This document shows positions 36,111-44,960 of a DNA stretch of 64,000 nt, piece by piece. Made by a program: the position numbers and the translations under genes. Location: the NCBI GenBank assembly GCA_022181065.1, contig BQMY01000087.1, positions 1-64,000 of the forward strand, read 5' to 3'. Each line of letters opens with the position of its first letter. Within the stretch, counting starts at the first letter, position 1. The stretch comes from Melioribacteraceae bacterium. Lineage in GTDB: Bacteria; Bacteroidota; Ignavibacteria; Ignavibacteriales; Melioribacteraceae. The notes under the pieces were generated by a model. That model ran no database searches. It worked only from the letters and a program-made list of their open reading frames with translations, and was not told the origin of the DNA.

Positions 36111-37025
36111 ATGATTAATCAGCATCAGCGAAAGTTTAAAGAAGAAAGAGAAAAAAATAATCTGTCGGCGGGAAGAAAACCGGATTGGCTAAAAATAAAA
36201 TTACCCGGCGGAAAGAACTTTTCCGAAGTACAGGGTTTAATGCGCAAATCGAAACTCAACACAGTTTGCGAAGAGGCAAAATGCCCGAATCTGGCGGAAT
36301 GCTGGTCACATAAAACAGCTACATTTATGATACTTGGCGACACCTGTACACGTAGCTGCGGGTTCTGTAACGTCAAAGTGGGGATGCCGAATGAACTTGA
36401 TCTGGATGAACCGAGAAGAGTAGCAGAATCTGTTGTTGAGCTTGGTTTGAGGCATGTGGTTATTACCTCTGTCAACCGTGATGAACTCAAAGACGGGGGT
36501 GCTTCAATTTTCCGTGATTCAGTAAAACTGATAAACGAAACTTCTCCCAAATGTACCGTTGAAATTCTTATTCCGGACTTCAAGGGTGAAGAACACGCAT
36601 TCGATATAATCATGGAAAACCCTCCGCATATCCTCAACCATAATATGGAAACGGTGAAGCGGATATATCATGCTGTGCGTCCACAGGCGAAATATGAACG
36701 TAGTCTGGAATTGATCAACTGGTTCCACCAAAAAGGATTGCGTACCAAAAGTGGTTTCATGGTTGGAATTGGCGAAACGAAAGAAGAAGTAATCGAACTG
36801 ATGAAAGACCTCCGCGCTCACAATTGCGATATCATGACTATAGGACAATATTTACAGCCAACAAAAAATCATCTTCCGGTTGATAGATACGTAACTCTTG
36901 AAGAGTTCAAATTTTACAAGGAAGAAGGTGAAAAAATGGGCTTTATGGCGGTTGAATCGGGACCATTGGTACGCAGTTCATACCACGCCGACAAGCATGC
37001 CCGCGACATGTGGGGGGAGGAATAG
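36111..37025 (+). CDS. lipA: Lipoyl synthase (LipA)
   Basis: This 304-residue radical-SAM enzyme inserts two sulfurs into protein-bound octanoate. Both Fe-S clusters are evident: the auxiliary-cluster cysteines C53, C58 and C64 (CEEAKCPNLAEC) and the radical-SAM motif C79-xxx-C83-xx-C86 (CTRSCGFC). VITSVNRDEL, HNMETV and the final RSSYHADK are family-typical. I use ATG 36111 with AAAGG 7 bases upstream in preference to the in-frame TTG at 36096. The TAG stop is also the first three bases of an AGTGCTGAGT-type repeat island. LipB is not in the window. Confidence 0.95.
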   Translation: MINQHQRKFKEEREKNNLSAGRKPDWLKIKLPGGKNFSEVQGLMRKSKLNTVCEEAKCPNLAECWSHKTATFMILGDTCTRSCGFCNVKVGMPNELDLDEPRRVAESVVELGLRHVVITSVNRDELKDGGASIFRDSVKLINETSPKCTVEILIPDFKGEEHAFDIIMENPPHILNHNMETVKRIYHAVRPQAKYERSLELINWFHQKGLRTKSGFMVGIGETKEEVIELMKDLRAHNCDIMTIGQYLQPTKNHLPVDRYVTLEEFKFYKEEGEKMGFMAVESGPLVRSSYHADKHARDMWGEE

Positions 37026-37700
37026 TGCTGAGTACAAAGTGGTTAGTACTGAGTGCCGAGTGAGAAGTGAGTCTGAAAGGAAAGAAAGGTGTCTGAACTT
37101 AGTCGAAGACCCGGCGGGGTAAACAACGAAAAGCGATGGCTCAGGGACTTCTTACAGAAGGTTGCTGAGTTGCATCGAAGCACCGACAGAGCAGGACAAT
37201 GCCCGACCCTTCGATGGTTGGTGAGGTTCTCGAACCACAGGGATCTGACATTGAAGGTTGCTGAGTTACATCGAAGCACCGACAGAGAAGAGTGGATTCC
37301 CGGCCCTTTCCCGCTTCGCGGGATGAACGAGTGACCTCAGGGACCTGGGAGGCAAGGTGGGCGAGACACCTCAGGAACCTGTTATTCTCGGATAGATGAA
37401 TTTTAATTACAAACAGCTTTTATTTTTTTGACTTTAGACAGAAGACTAACGACTATTGACTATCGCCCGGCCCTTTCCCCGCACACGGGACAGGCGACCT
37501 CTCAGGAGCCTGAGATCAAAGGTTGCTGAGTTACATCGAAGCACCGACAGAGAAGGACAATGCCCGACCCTTCGACTTAGCTCAGGGATCTGACATTGAA
37601 GGTTGCTGAGTTACATCGAAGCACCGTCAGAGCAGGGTGGATGCCCGGCTCTTCCCCGCACAGGGGACAGACATTGTTGTGGACCTTTAATTTTAGAGAA
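37023..37700. repeat. Repeat island 3 after lipA
   Basis: About 680 bp are built of interspersed repeats. The island starts at the lipA stop codon with an AGTGCTGAGT-like array (37023-37075). Then come four copies of a unit AAGGTTGCTGAGTTACATCG + AAGCACCG (37157-37191, 37253-37287, 37519-37553, 37598-37632), three ~20-bp palindromes at TTCGA sites (37309-37327, 37476-37494, 37654-37671), one copy of the TGGTTGGTGAGG..CGAACCA element (37215-37237), and an ACT-rich array (about 37430-37463). Open frames crossing it are made only of repeat units. Confidence 0.85.
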
Positions 37701-37706
37701 CTATTC

Positions 37707-37773
37707 TTGACCTTCTTTGGAAAGATTTATTTCCTATATTGCACTTGTAACGGGCAACTATCACGGGGGATAT
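37707..37773 (+). promoter_or_regulatory. Duplicated promoter/leader of the secreted-protein paralogues, copy 1
   Basis: The 67 bases before the gene align with 41182-41249 before the second paralogue: TTGACCT, then CTTT.GAAA.ATTTATTTCCTA, then AACGGG and an SD-like GGGGGA. TTGACC at 37707 and TATATT at 37735 keep the same 22-base spacing in both copies. This conservation marks promoter and leader, though the spacing differs from classical sigma-70. Confidence 0.45.
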
Positions 37774-40572
37774 ATGAGATATCAGTTTACTGTTATCTTT
37801 TTGATGTTTACTGCAATAACTCTTTTAGCGCAAGCGAACACATTTATTCATAAAAACTACTATTACTACGAAAATCTTTGCTTTACGATAGACTCACAAC
37901 AAAACTCAATCATATTAAAAGCTCAACCTAACGGCAAACTATACCTCGCAAAGTACGATGAGTCGGGTTTGTTTGTCACGAAATCCAACACATTTTCAGG
38001 GGTTAAACCAAAATTCGACCGGATAGCAACCTCAAACAGTGACGATATTGTTGTAGTAATGGATCAAACATATTCAACCAAACCAATAATGTATATTTTT
38101 GATCAGAATCTGCTCCTCTCTGATTCCTTGGAACTTCCGCAGCTGGAATTGTATAATTTACTCCGGATTGCATCCTCAGGTGAAAAGATCGCGTTTTTAT
38201 CACACGATCAAGACAATGAGTATTTTCTTGGAATCAAGACAGACACAGATACTCTGGATTGGATCATCAATCTTCACGGTTCATTTACTTCAAGTCGGAA
38301 TACTGCGTTAGGATTCACTCCGTCGGGCAATATTTTTGTCGCACACTCGGGAAATTTAATGGCTCTCTACTCTCCGGAAGGTGCAGAATTATGGTCTGGT
38401 GATTATAAATTCGGCTCTCTTTCCTCTGCTTCTGATGAGTACTTCTACTACCATGAGGCAAATAAATTTTTCAAAGTTTCATTCAATACCGGGGTTGTGT
38501 GGTTCAAAGAGTTTGATAATTCGCAATCCAGATATGTTGCACGTCTGCAAAATGATTATGTATTTATCGGGGAATCGGGTAGTCAAAAAACGAAGTTTAT
38601 AATTTTTGATTCTGATGGTGCGGAATACCGAACCGAAACGATCGATAAAATTACCGGTTATTATAATTGTAAATCGTATGGTAACAGTATTATTGCGCTG
38701 GACAGGTATAACTTCCTGAAATTTGATACAGATAGCCAGTTTAAGGGAGTTTACTACTGGTTGAATTTCCGGACAGTCAATCCGGGTGCTTCGGTGATCA
38801 TTTATCCTTTTGTATTTAATGTGGGAGCTATAAACCTCTATTATTCTTCCAACCTGCAGAATTGGGAGATTATTGGGTCGGGATTACTCCCCGATGACGA
38901 TGGAATAACCTGGAAAGCGCCAGATATTCCCGGAACATACTATCTTAAAATTCAGGATTACGACAATCCGGAGATAGCGACAATTTCCGATTTACCGATA
39001 GCAGTAAATTATTATCCTGTAACTGAATATATTCACGCCAATAATATTTTCATGTGGGCAGGCGCTAACGGTATGGGTTCGCACGATCCCCGGTCTGATG
39101 ACAGCGGACTTTACTGGGATGATCAGGGGGATGAAAGTCTATTCACAGTTTTTGCCGACGGACCTGTATTCGGATTTGTACGGGATGATTCCGCAAGGGT
39201 TTACGCAAGTACTTACAGGTATGCATTTACACCCGGTATTATAAATGAAGATGGTAGTTACACACAACCGGGTGACAGCAGTTTCTTCATTTACAAAGCA
39301 GCCAAAGATTGGGAGAACCTTCCCTCAGGCGAAGACAAATTTAAATTTGAGTATGCTCGGAACAACTGGCCCGCGGAGCATGGTGCCCCATTCATTGATA
39401 ATAATTTAAACGGTACTTATGAACCCGATATTGATGAACCGGATGTTGAAGGTGAACAGATGATGTGGTGGACAAACCATACAGCGGACTCAGCGACTTC
39501 AGCATTTGCCTATGGCAGTTACGGCGATAAACTTGAAATTCACACCAGTGTATGGGGAAGTGAAGAACCTTTCCCGGATGTGGTTTATAAACGTTACAAG
39601 TTCATAAATGAAAGTGATAAAACACTTGAAGATTTTTATTTTGGATATTGGGCAGACCCTGATGTAGGAAATGCCACAGATGATTATGCCGGATTTGATA
39701 CACTTCTAAATCTTGGTTATTGCTATAACAGTGATGAAAATGATGACGATTATTATCTCAATAAACCCGCTTCAGTTGGATATCTTCTTCTCGATGGACC
39801 GGTAACGCAAGGTACTACTAATGACACAGCAAGGTTTGATGGAGAATTGCGAACCGGATACAAAAATCTTCCGATGACAGCTTCTCACTTTTATATAGGT
39901 GGAAGCGCGATGTATTCAGATCCTGATCTTGGTGTGTATGATGGAACCAAACAATTGTATAACCAACTCATTGGTAAATTGTGGAGCGGGGAACCCATAA
40001 TAGAACCGGTATCAAGAGATACAACTCAATTCGTATTATCGGGACAGCCGGAGACTGGAAGTGGATGGTATGAAGGTGCCGGCTGGCCCGGAGGTCCGGT
40101 TGGTGGTGACAGAAGAATTCTCCTCTCGTCAGGTCCATTCACTATGGAGCCGGGGGATACGAATATGGTGATTCTGGCGATTGTAAACGCAAGGGCTTCG
40201 GGAAGAATTAACAGTCTGGTGAAAGTGAAACGACTCGGGCGTCAGGTTCGCAATGAATGGTTATATGGTATTATTACCGATGTAGAAGAGGAAAATAATT
40301 CAATACCTGAAAAATTCACGCTCTCACAAAACTACCCCAACCCGTTTAACCCGGTTACTTCAATTGAGTTTTCATTGCCGGAACAGAGCAATGTGAAACT
40401 GGAAGTCTTTAACATACTTGGTGAAAAAGTAGCCGTGTTGGTTAACGCTGAAATGAAAGCGGGCACACATAAAGTCAATTTTGAGGGTTCAAAACTTTCG
40501 TCAGGTGTTTATGTTTACAGACTTAAGGCAGGTGAAATAAACCTTGTTCGCAAGATGATGCTTCTTAAATAG
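37774..40572 (+). CDS. Secreted T9SS cargo protein, long paralogue with beta-propeller-like N-terminus
   Basis: This 932-residue protein has a signal peptide (MRYQFTVIFLMFTAITLLAQ). I start at ATG 37774 behind CGGGGGA; an in-frame TTG at 37717 would place the signal peptide internally. Residues about 25-320 consist of repeated short beta strands (a WD- or PQQ-like propeller is possible). About 330-410 form a beta-sandwich. From about 415 (YIHANNIFMWAGANGMGSHD) to about 840 it shares a domain with the two following genes. The C-terminus is a T9SS type A sorting domain (SQNYPNPFNP .. GVYVYRLKAG). It is thus exported by T9SS and probably surface-attached. The function of the shared domain is unknown to me. 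Confidence 0.75.
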   Translation: MRYQFTVIFLMFTAITLLAQANTFIHKNYYYYENLCFTIDSQQNSIILKAQPNGKLYLAKYDESGLFVTKSNTFSGVKPKFDRIATSNSDDIVVVMDQTYSTKPIMYIFDQNLLLSDSLELPQLELYNLLRIASSGEKIAFLSHDQDNEYFLGIKTDTDTLDWIINLHGSFTSSRNTALGFTPSGNIFVAHSGNLMALYSPEGAELWSGDYKFGSLSSASDEYFYYHEANKFFKVSFNTGVVWFKEFDNSQSRYVARLQNDYVFIGESGSQKTKFIIFDSDGAEYRTETIDKITGYYNCKSYGNSIIALDRYNFLKFDTDSQFKGVYYWLNFRTVNPGASVIIYPFVFNVGAINLYYSSNLQNWEIIGSGLLPDDDGITWKAPDIPGTYYLKIQDYDNPEIATISDLPIAVNYYPVTEYIHANNIFMWAGANGMGSHDPRSDDSGLYWDDQGDESLFTVFADGPVFGFVRDDSARVYASTYRYAFTPGIINEDGSYTQPGDSSFFIYKAAKDWENLPSGEDKFKFEYARNNWPAEHGAPFIDNNLNGTYEPDIDEPDVEGEQMMWWTNHTADSATSAFAYGSYGDKLEIHTSVWGSEEPFPDVVYKRYKFINESDKTLEDFYFGYWADPDVGNATDDYAGFDTLLNLGYCYNSDENDDDYYLNKPASVGYLLLDGPVTQGTTNDTARFDGELRTGYKNLPMTASHFYIGGSAMYSDPDLGVYDGTKQLYNQLIGKLWSGEPIIEPVSRDTTQFVLSGQPETGSGWYEGAGWPGGPVGGDRRILLSSGPFTMEPGDTNMVILAIVNARASGRINSLVKVKRLGRQVRNEWLYGIITDVEEENNSIPEKFTLSQNYPNPFNPVTSIEFSLPEQSNVKLEVFNILGEKVAVLVNAEMKAGTHKVNFEGSKLSSGVYVYRLKAGEINLVRKMMLLK

Positions 40573-41100
40573 TGCTGAGTGGTAAGTGCTGAGTGGTAAG
40601 TGCTAAGTACTGAGTGCTGAGTGAATAGTGAGGTGTCTGAGCGGTGTCGAAGACCCGTTATAGCAGGGTGGATTCCCGACCCTTTCCCGCTTCGCGGGAC
40701 AAGCGACCGCTTAGGAGCCTTGTATGAAAGAAGGTTGATGAGTTATATCGCCTGTCCCGCACAAGCGGGGAACCCCCGGGATTAAGAGTAACCAGCAGTG
40801 TCCGGCCCTTCGAGACACCTCAGGGACCTCGTATAGAAGAAGGATGCTGAGTTTATCGCTTGTCCCGCAGAGCGGGGAACCCCCGTCAGAGCAAAGTGGA
40901 TTCCCGGCACTTCGATGGTTGGTGAGGTTCTCGAACCACAGGGACCTTTTAATATAGAAAAGGAAAATTAAACAATTGTTTTTAATTCCCTGACTTTTGA
41001 CGAACGACTGAAGACTAATGACTATTACCCGGCTCTTCCCCGCACACGGGACAGGCGAGTGATCTCAGGAACCTTCCACTAAATGTGTCTGAGATTTTCA
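40570..41100. repeat. Repeat island 4 between two paralogues
   Basis: The island begins at the stop codon of the long paralogue with a clean array of AGTGCTGAGTGGTA-like units (40570-40625). Palindromic ~20-bp units lie at 40685-40703, 40751-40770, 40859-40877 and 41038-41055. One copy of the TGGTTGGTGAGG..CGAACCA element lies at 40916-40938, and an ACT-rich array (ACGACTGAAGACTAATGACT) at about 41000-41026. No gene is supported here. Confidence 0.85.
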
Positions 41101-41181
41101 AAGTAATATATAGTATTACGACTATATATTTCAGGTTTAAGGTTGGACTTATTAGCTCTAAACGTGTAAAGAGAAGTTTTC

Positions 41182-41249
41182 TTGACCTGCTTTAGAAATA
41201 TTTATTTCCTAACTTACATATGAAACGGGTAATTATTGAGGGAGCAACA
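41182..41249 (+). promoter_or_regulatory. Duplicated promoter/leader, copy 2
   Basis: Homologous to 37707-37773: TTGACC at 41182-41187, then 22 bases, then TAACTT at 41210, and the SD-like GAGGGAG at 41238-41244. The alignment shows that the ATG at 41220 falls in the untranslated leader of copy 1 and that the TTG at 41250 aligns with the true start there. Confidence 0.45.
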
Positions 41250-42869
41250 TTGAAAATTTATACAGTTTTAATCGTTTTGATAATAACATCAAGTTTTTAT
41301 TCTCAACAGCTGAAATACTCGGAGTATATTCACGCGAACAATGTTAAAATGTGGGTTGACGCATACGGTCCGGGTTCTCATGATCCACATACAGATGATG
41401 CAGGACTATTCTGGAGTGATGATCCGCAGGGAGGGGAATTAACCGCTATTTTTACTGATGGTCCTTTGTTTGGATTCAGGCTGCGGGATTCCATCCATGT
41501 ACATGGAGCTACCTACCGTAATGGGCTAAATCCAATCCCGTTTGGACCCACTACTGATAATAGACTGCAAACCATCGCGAAAATTGCCAGAAATTGGGAA
41601 AACGAAACAAATCCGGTGTTGAAGAATGTGTATGAATATTATCACGATAATTATCCGGCATTTCATGGAGCACCCTTTTCTGATAAAAATGGGAACGGAT
41701 TATATGATCTTGATCATGACACTCCGGAATACCTGGGGGATGAAACATTGTGGTGGAAAAGTTTCCCGAACGATAGCAACCGAACCAAATTTCTTTTTGG
41801 CTCACCGCGTGTGAATCTGGAAATACAGACAACCGTTTGGGCAGAAAATACTCGATTTCCCGCTGTAGTTTACAAGGAGTATCTCTTCATCAATCATGAA
41901 CCGGATACCATGAAGGATTTTTATTTTGCTTACTGGTCAGACCCTGATGCCGGGAATCATAAAGATGATTATGTTGGTGTTGATACAGCTTTGAATTTAG
42001 CGTATTGCTACAATGGTGATGATTATGATGACGATGCCTATCTTGAAAGACCAGCATCAGTTGGATACTTGCTTCTCGATGGACCCGTTATCCCGTCTAA
42101 TGAATCAGATACCGCAAGATTTAATGGTGTGCTAAATCTTAATAAAAAAAACCAGAATTTACACTCGTTTTATTTTTATGAAAATAATTCCGGTGATGAG
42201 GAGTACCCATTTGAGGTTTACAGCTTTACACTTCAATACTACAATCAGATGCAGGGACTACTTTGGAATGGTGACAATATAATTGATCCGGTTACTAACG
42301 AAATAACAAAATTTAGTTTGAATGGAGATCCGATTGGGGGAACCGGATGGTATGAGGGTGACGGAAATCCTTACAATCTGAATCCCGGCGACAGAAGAAT
42401 GATGATGAGTACAGGTCCTTTTAATCTGGCTCCCGGGGACACTAACTGTGTTACTTTCGCGATTTGTCTCGCAAGGGATACCGGCAGACTTAACAGTCTG
42501 GCGAAACTTAAACAGTTGGCAGCAGATGTAAGATACCACTGGTTATATGAAGTGGAGAGAACATTCCCGGAACCAAAACCGGTGTACAACGCACCTGAAA
42601 TTCCTACATCATTTGTGATATCAAATAATTATCCTAACCCGTTTAACAATACTACGAGTATAAATCTAGAACTGCCTCAATCAGGGAATATTAAAATAGT
42701 TATTTATAATGCTCTGGGAGAGATGGTTGGGGAAGTAAATGACCATTTTCCCACGGCAGGCTTCAAAAATATTCAATTTAACGGCGCCGGTTTGAGTTCG
42801 GGAGTATATTATTATAGTGTGCTGTTCAGGGGTGAAACAAAGTTGGGTAAATTTATTTTGTTGAAGTGA
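41250..42869 (+). CDS. Secreted T9SS cargo protein, short paralogue A
   Basis: This 539-residue protein consists of a signal peptide (MKIYTVLIVLIITSSFYSQ), the YIHANNVKMWVDAYGPGSHD domain and a C-terminal T9SS sorting domain (NNYPNPFNNTTSI .. GVYYYSVLFRGE). I choose the TTG start at 41250, because the signal peptide then begins properly, a GAGGGAG RBS precedes it, and the leader aligns with that of the first paralogue. An in-frame ATG at 41220 adds ten residues. Repeated acidic Asp/Gly stretches (GDDYDDDAYLE, DKNGNGLYDLDHD) suggest calcium sites. It is followed by paralogue B after 7 bp. The domain's function is not known to me. Confidence 0.75.
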   Translation: MKIYTVLIVLIITSSFYSQQLKYSEYIHANNVKMWVDAYGPGSHDPHTDDAGLFWSDDPQGGELTAIFTDGPLFGFRLRDSIHVHGATYRNGLNPIPFGPTTDNRLQTIAKIARNWENETNPVLKNVYEYYHDNYPAFHGAPFSDKNGNGLYDLDHDTPEYLGDETLWWKSFPNDSNRTKFLFGSPRVNLEIQTTVWAENTRFPAVVYKEYLFINHEPDTMKDFYFAYWSDPDAGNHKDDYVGVDTALNLAYCYNGDDYDDDAYLERPASVGYLLLDGPVIPSNESDTARFNGVLNLNKKNQNLHSFYFYENNSGDEEYPFEVYSFTLQYYNQMQGLLWNGDNIIDPVTNEITKFSLNGDPIGGTGWYEGDGNPYNLNPGDRRMMMSTGPFNLAPGDTNCVTFAICLARDTGRLNSLAKLKQLAADVRYHWLYEVERTFPEPKPVYNAPEIPTSFVISNNYPNPFNNTTSINLELPQSGNIKIVIYNALGEMVGEVNDHFPTAGFKNIQFNGAGLSSGVYYYSVLFRGETKLGKFILLK

Positions 42870-42876
42870 GGGGAGG

Positions 42877-44514
42877 ATGATTAGATATTTAAGTGTATTT
42901 CTGATGTTTCTAACATTATCTAATTTGTATTATTCGCAGGAATACAAGTATTATGAATATATCAACGCCAATAATGTGTTGATGTGGGTTAGTTCTGATG
43001 GACGAGGATCCCACGATCCTCATAGTAACGATTCCGGCTTATTCTGGGGTTTTGATTCCCTCGGAAGACGATTATCCGTCGTCTTTTGTGACGGTCCTGT
43101 ATTTGGATATAAACTGCGGGATTCAATCCATATTCAGGGTGCTACTTACAGGGGAGGACTCAATCCGATACCTATTGCACCAGTCATTAACGACAGTCTG
43201 CCGACCATTGCCAAATTTGCCCGTGACTGGAAAAACGAGTCAAATCCTGATAAAAAAGCAACCTACGAAATCTACCACCAAAATTATCCCACGTACTTGG
43301 GAGCACCTTTTCAAGATATGGACGGTGACGGATTTTATAATCCTGACATTGATATGCCCCTATATCACGGTGACGAAACTTTGTGGTGGAAAAGCGAAGC
43401 CAGCAATGGTGATAAAACCCGTTTTCTCTATGGCTCACCACCTGCAAATTTTGAAATACAAACTACCGTCTGGGCTGAGAAATCAAGATTTCCCGATGTT
43501 GTTTACAAGAAATACTTATTTATTAATCACGAGCCGGATACAATGAAAGATTTTTATTTCGGAATTTGGGTTGATCCGGATGTTGGTTACGCTGGTGATG
43601 ATTACATAGGTATAGATACTTCACTTCAAATGATGTTCGCGTATAATGGTGATGACTTTGATCAGACTGAAAACTGGGGGTATGGTGATAGACCCGCATC
43701 ATTAGGATACTTGCTGTTGGATGGTCCACTGGTTCCAGCACAAAATGGAGATACCGCCAGATTTGGGAAGGTATTGAAGTTAAACATGATGAATCAGACC
43801 CTGCACTCATTCTACCCATTAAATAAGGGCCCCATCTTTTATGACGCTGATTTAGGAAATTATGCCGGAGCTCTGCAAATTTACAATCAAATGAAGGGGC
43901 TCCACTGGGATGGCAGCCCGATATTAAATCCTGCCACCAATGAAGTAACAACATTTCCTCTTGATGGTGATCCGATTGCCCAAACCGGTTGGTATGAAGG
44001 TAACGGGTGGCTCTATTATTCGTATCCGGGTGATCGCAGAATGTTTATGAGTACCGGCGCTTTTAATCTTGCGCCATGGGACACTAACTGTGTTACTTTC
44101 GCGATTTGTGTTGCGAGGGATAACGGCAGACTTAATAGTCTGGGGAAATTAAAGCAACTTGCCCGTGATGTGAAGCACCACTGGCTCTATGAGGTGGAAA
44201 GAACATTCCCTGAAACCAGAGTAGTTGAAAGGAATGAAGAAGAAATTCCCGCGAGTTTTATTATATCCAACAACTACCCCAATCCATTTAATAATATGAC
44301 AAATATAAATCTGGAGCTGCCACAATCGGGGAATATCAGGATAACGATTTATAACGCACTTGGTGAAGTCGTGAGGGAAGTACTTAAGCACTCTCCAACA
44401 GCAGGATATAAGTCTGTACAAATTAATGGTTCAGGATTAAGTTCGGGTATATATTATTATACTGTGCTGTTCAGGGGAGAAACGAAGTTGAGCAAGTTTG
44501 TGCTTCTTAAATAG
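42877..44514 (+). CDS. Secreted T9SS cargo protein, short paralogue B
   Basis: This 545-residue paralogue of the previous protein has the same order: signal peptide (MIRYLSVFLMFLTLSNLYYSQ), the shared domain (YINANNVLMWVSSDGRGSHD, ..LWWKSEA.., FLYGSPPANFEIQTTVWAEK) and a T9SS sorting domain (NNYPNPFNNMTNI .. GIYYYTVLFRGE). A strong RBS (GGGGAGG) lies in the 7-bp gap, so A and B are co-translated. Calcium-site-like DMDGDGFYNPDID is present. The TAG stop begins repeat island 5. Confidence 0.78.
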   Translation: MIRYLSVFLMFLTLSNLYYSQEYKYYEYINANNVLMWVSSDGRGSHDPHSNDSGLFWGFDSLGRRLSVVFCDGPVFGYKLRDSIHIQGATYRGGLNPIPIAPVINDSLPTIAKFARDWKNESNPDKKATYEIYHQNYPTYLGAPFQDMDGDGFYNPDIDMPLYHGDETLWWKSEASNGDKTRFLYGSPPANFEIQTTVWAEKSRFPDVVYKKYLFINHEPDTMKDFYFGIWVDPDVGYAGDDYIGIDTSLQMMFAYNGDDFDQTENWGYGDRPASLGYLLLDGPLVPAQNGDTARFGKVLKLNMMNQTLHSFYPLNKGPIFYDADLGNYAGALQIYNQMKGLHWDGSPILNPATNEVTTFPLDGDPIAQTGWYEGNGWLYYSYPGDRRMFMSTGAFNLAPWDTNCVTFAICVARDNGRLNSLGKLKQLARDVKHHWLYEVERTFPETRVVERNEEEIPASFIISNNYPNPFNNMTNINLELPQSGNIRITIYNALGEVVREVLKHSPTAGYKSVQINGSGLSSGIYYYTVLFRGETKLSKFVLLK

Positions 44515-44960
44515 TGCCGACTGGTTAGTACAAAGTGCTAAGTGCATATCGAGGTGCCTGAGCACTTTCGAAGACTCGTCTTAGAAGGATGATGCCCGGC
44601 CCTTCGAGACCCTCAGGAGCCTTGCTTGAAAGAAGGTTTTTGAGTTACATCGCTTGTCCCGCACACGCGGGGAAGCACCGTCAGAGAGGGACAATGCCCG
44701 GCCCTTTCGATGGTTGGTGAGGTTCTCGAACCACAGGAACCTATTAGGAAGGTGGGTGAGGCACTCGAACCCCCGACGATTCAGAGTTGTCAGCAATGTC
44801 GGCTCTTCGAGACACCTCGGGAACCTGATATTATTGAGAAAACGGAAAACTGGATACCCGCTTTCGCGAGTATGACAAAACCTGTTATTAGTCTGTTGTA
44901 TTAAGCAGTTCGATTTCAGACCCACGACTAACGACTGTTGACTGCTCTGCACCATCTGTT
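44512..44960. repeat. Repeat island 5
   Basis: The island starts at the paralogue B stop codon with a degenerate AGTGCCGACTGGTTAGT array. It holds a palindromic unit at 44653-44672 lying inside TTACATCG|AAGCACCG, the TGGTTGGTGAGG..CGAACCA element at 44711-44733, and an ACT-rich array (ACGACTAACGACTGTTGACT) at about 44924-44943. No gene is supported. Confidence 0.85.

Noticed and set aside
37089-37334. Open frame of about 80 codons in repeat island 3 (and similar frames at 37596, 44581, 44654, 44710)
   Set aside because: They consist wholly of repeat units, recur in several frames and strands, and lack an RBS.
37157-37632. CRISPR array
   Set aside because: Only four units with irregular starts (37157, 37253, 37519, 37598), varied intervals and other repeats between; no cas genes.
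37717-37773. Upstream TTG start for the long T9SS paralogue
   Set aside because: The segment aligns with the non-coding leader of paralogue A and the signal peptide starts at 37774.
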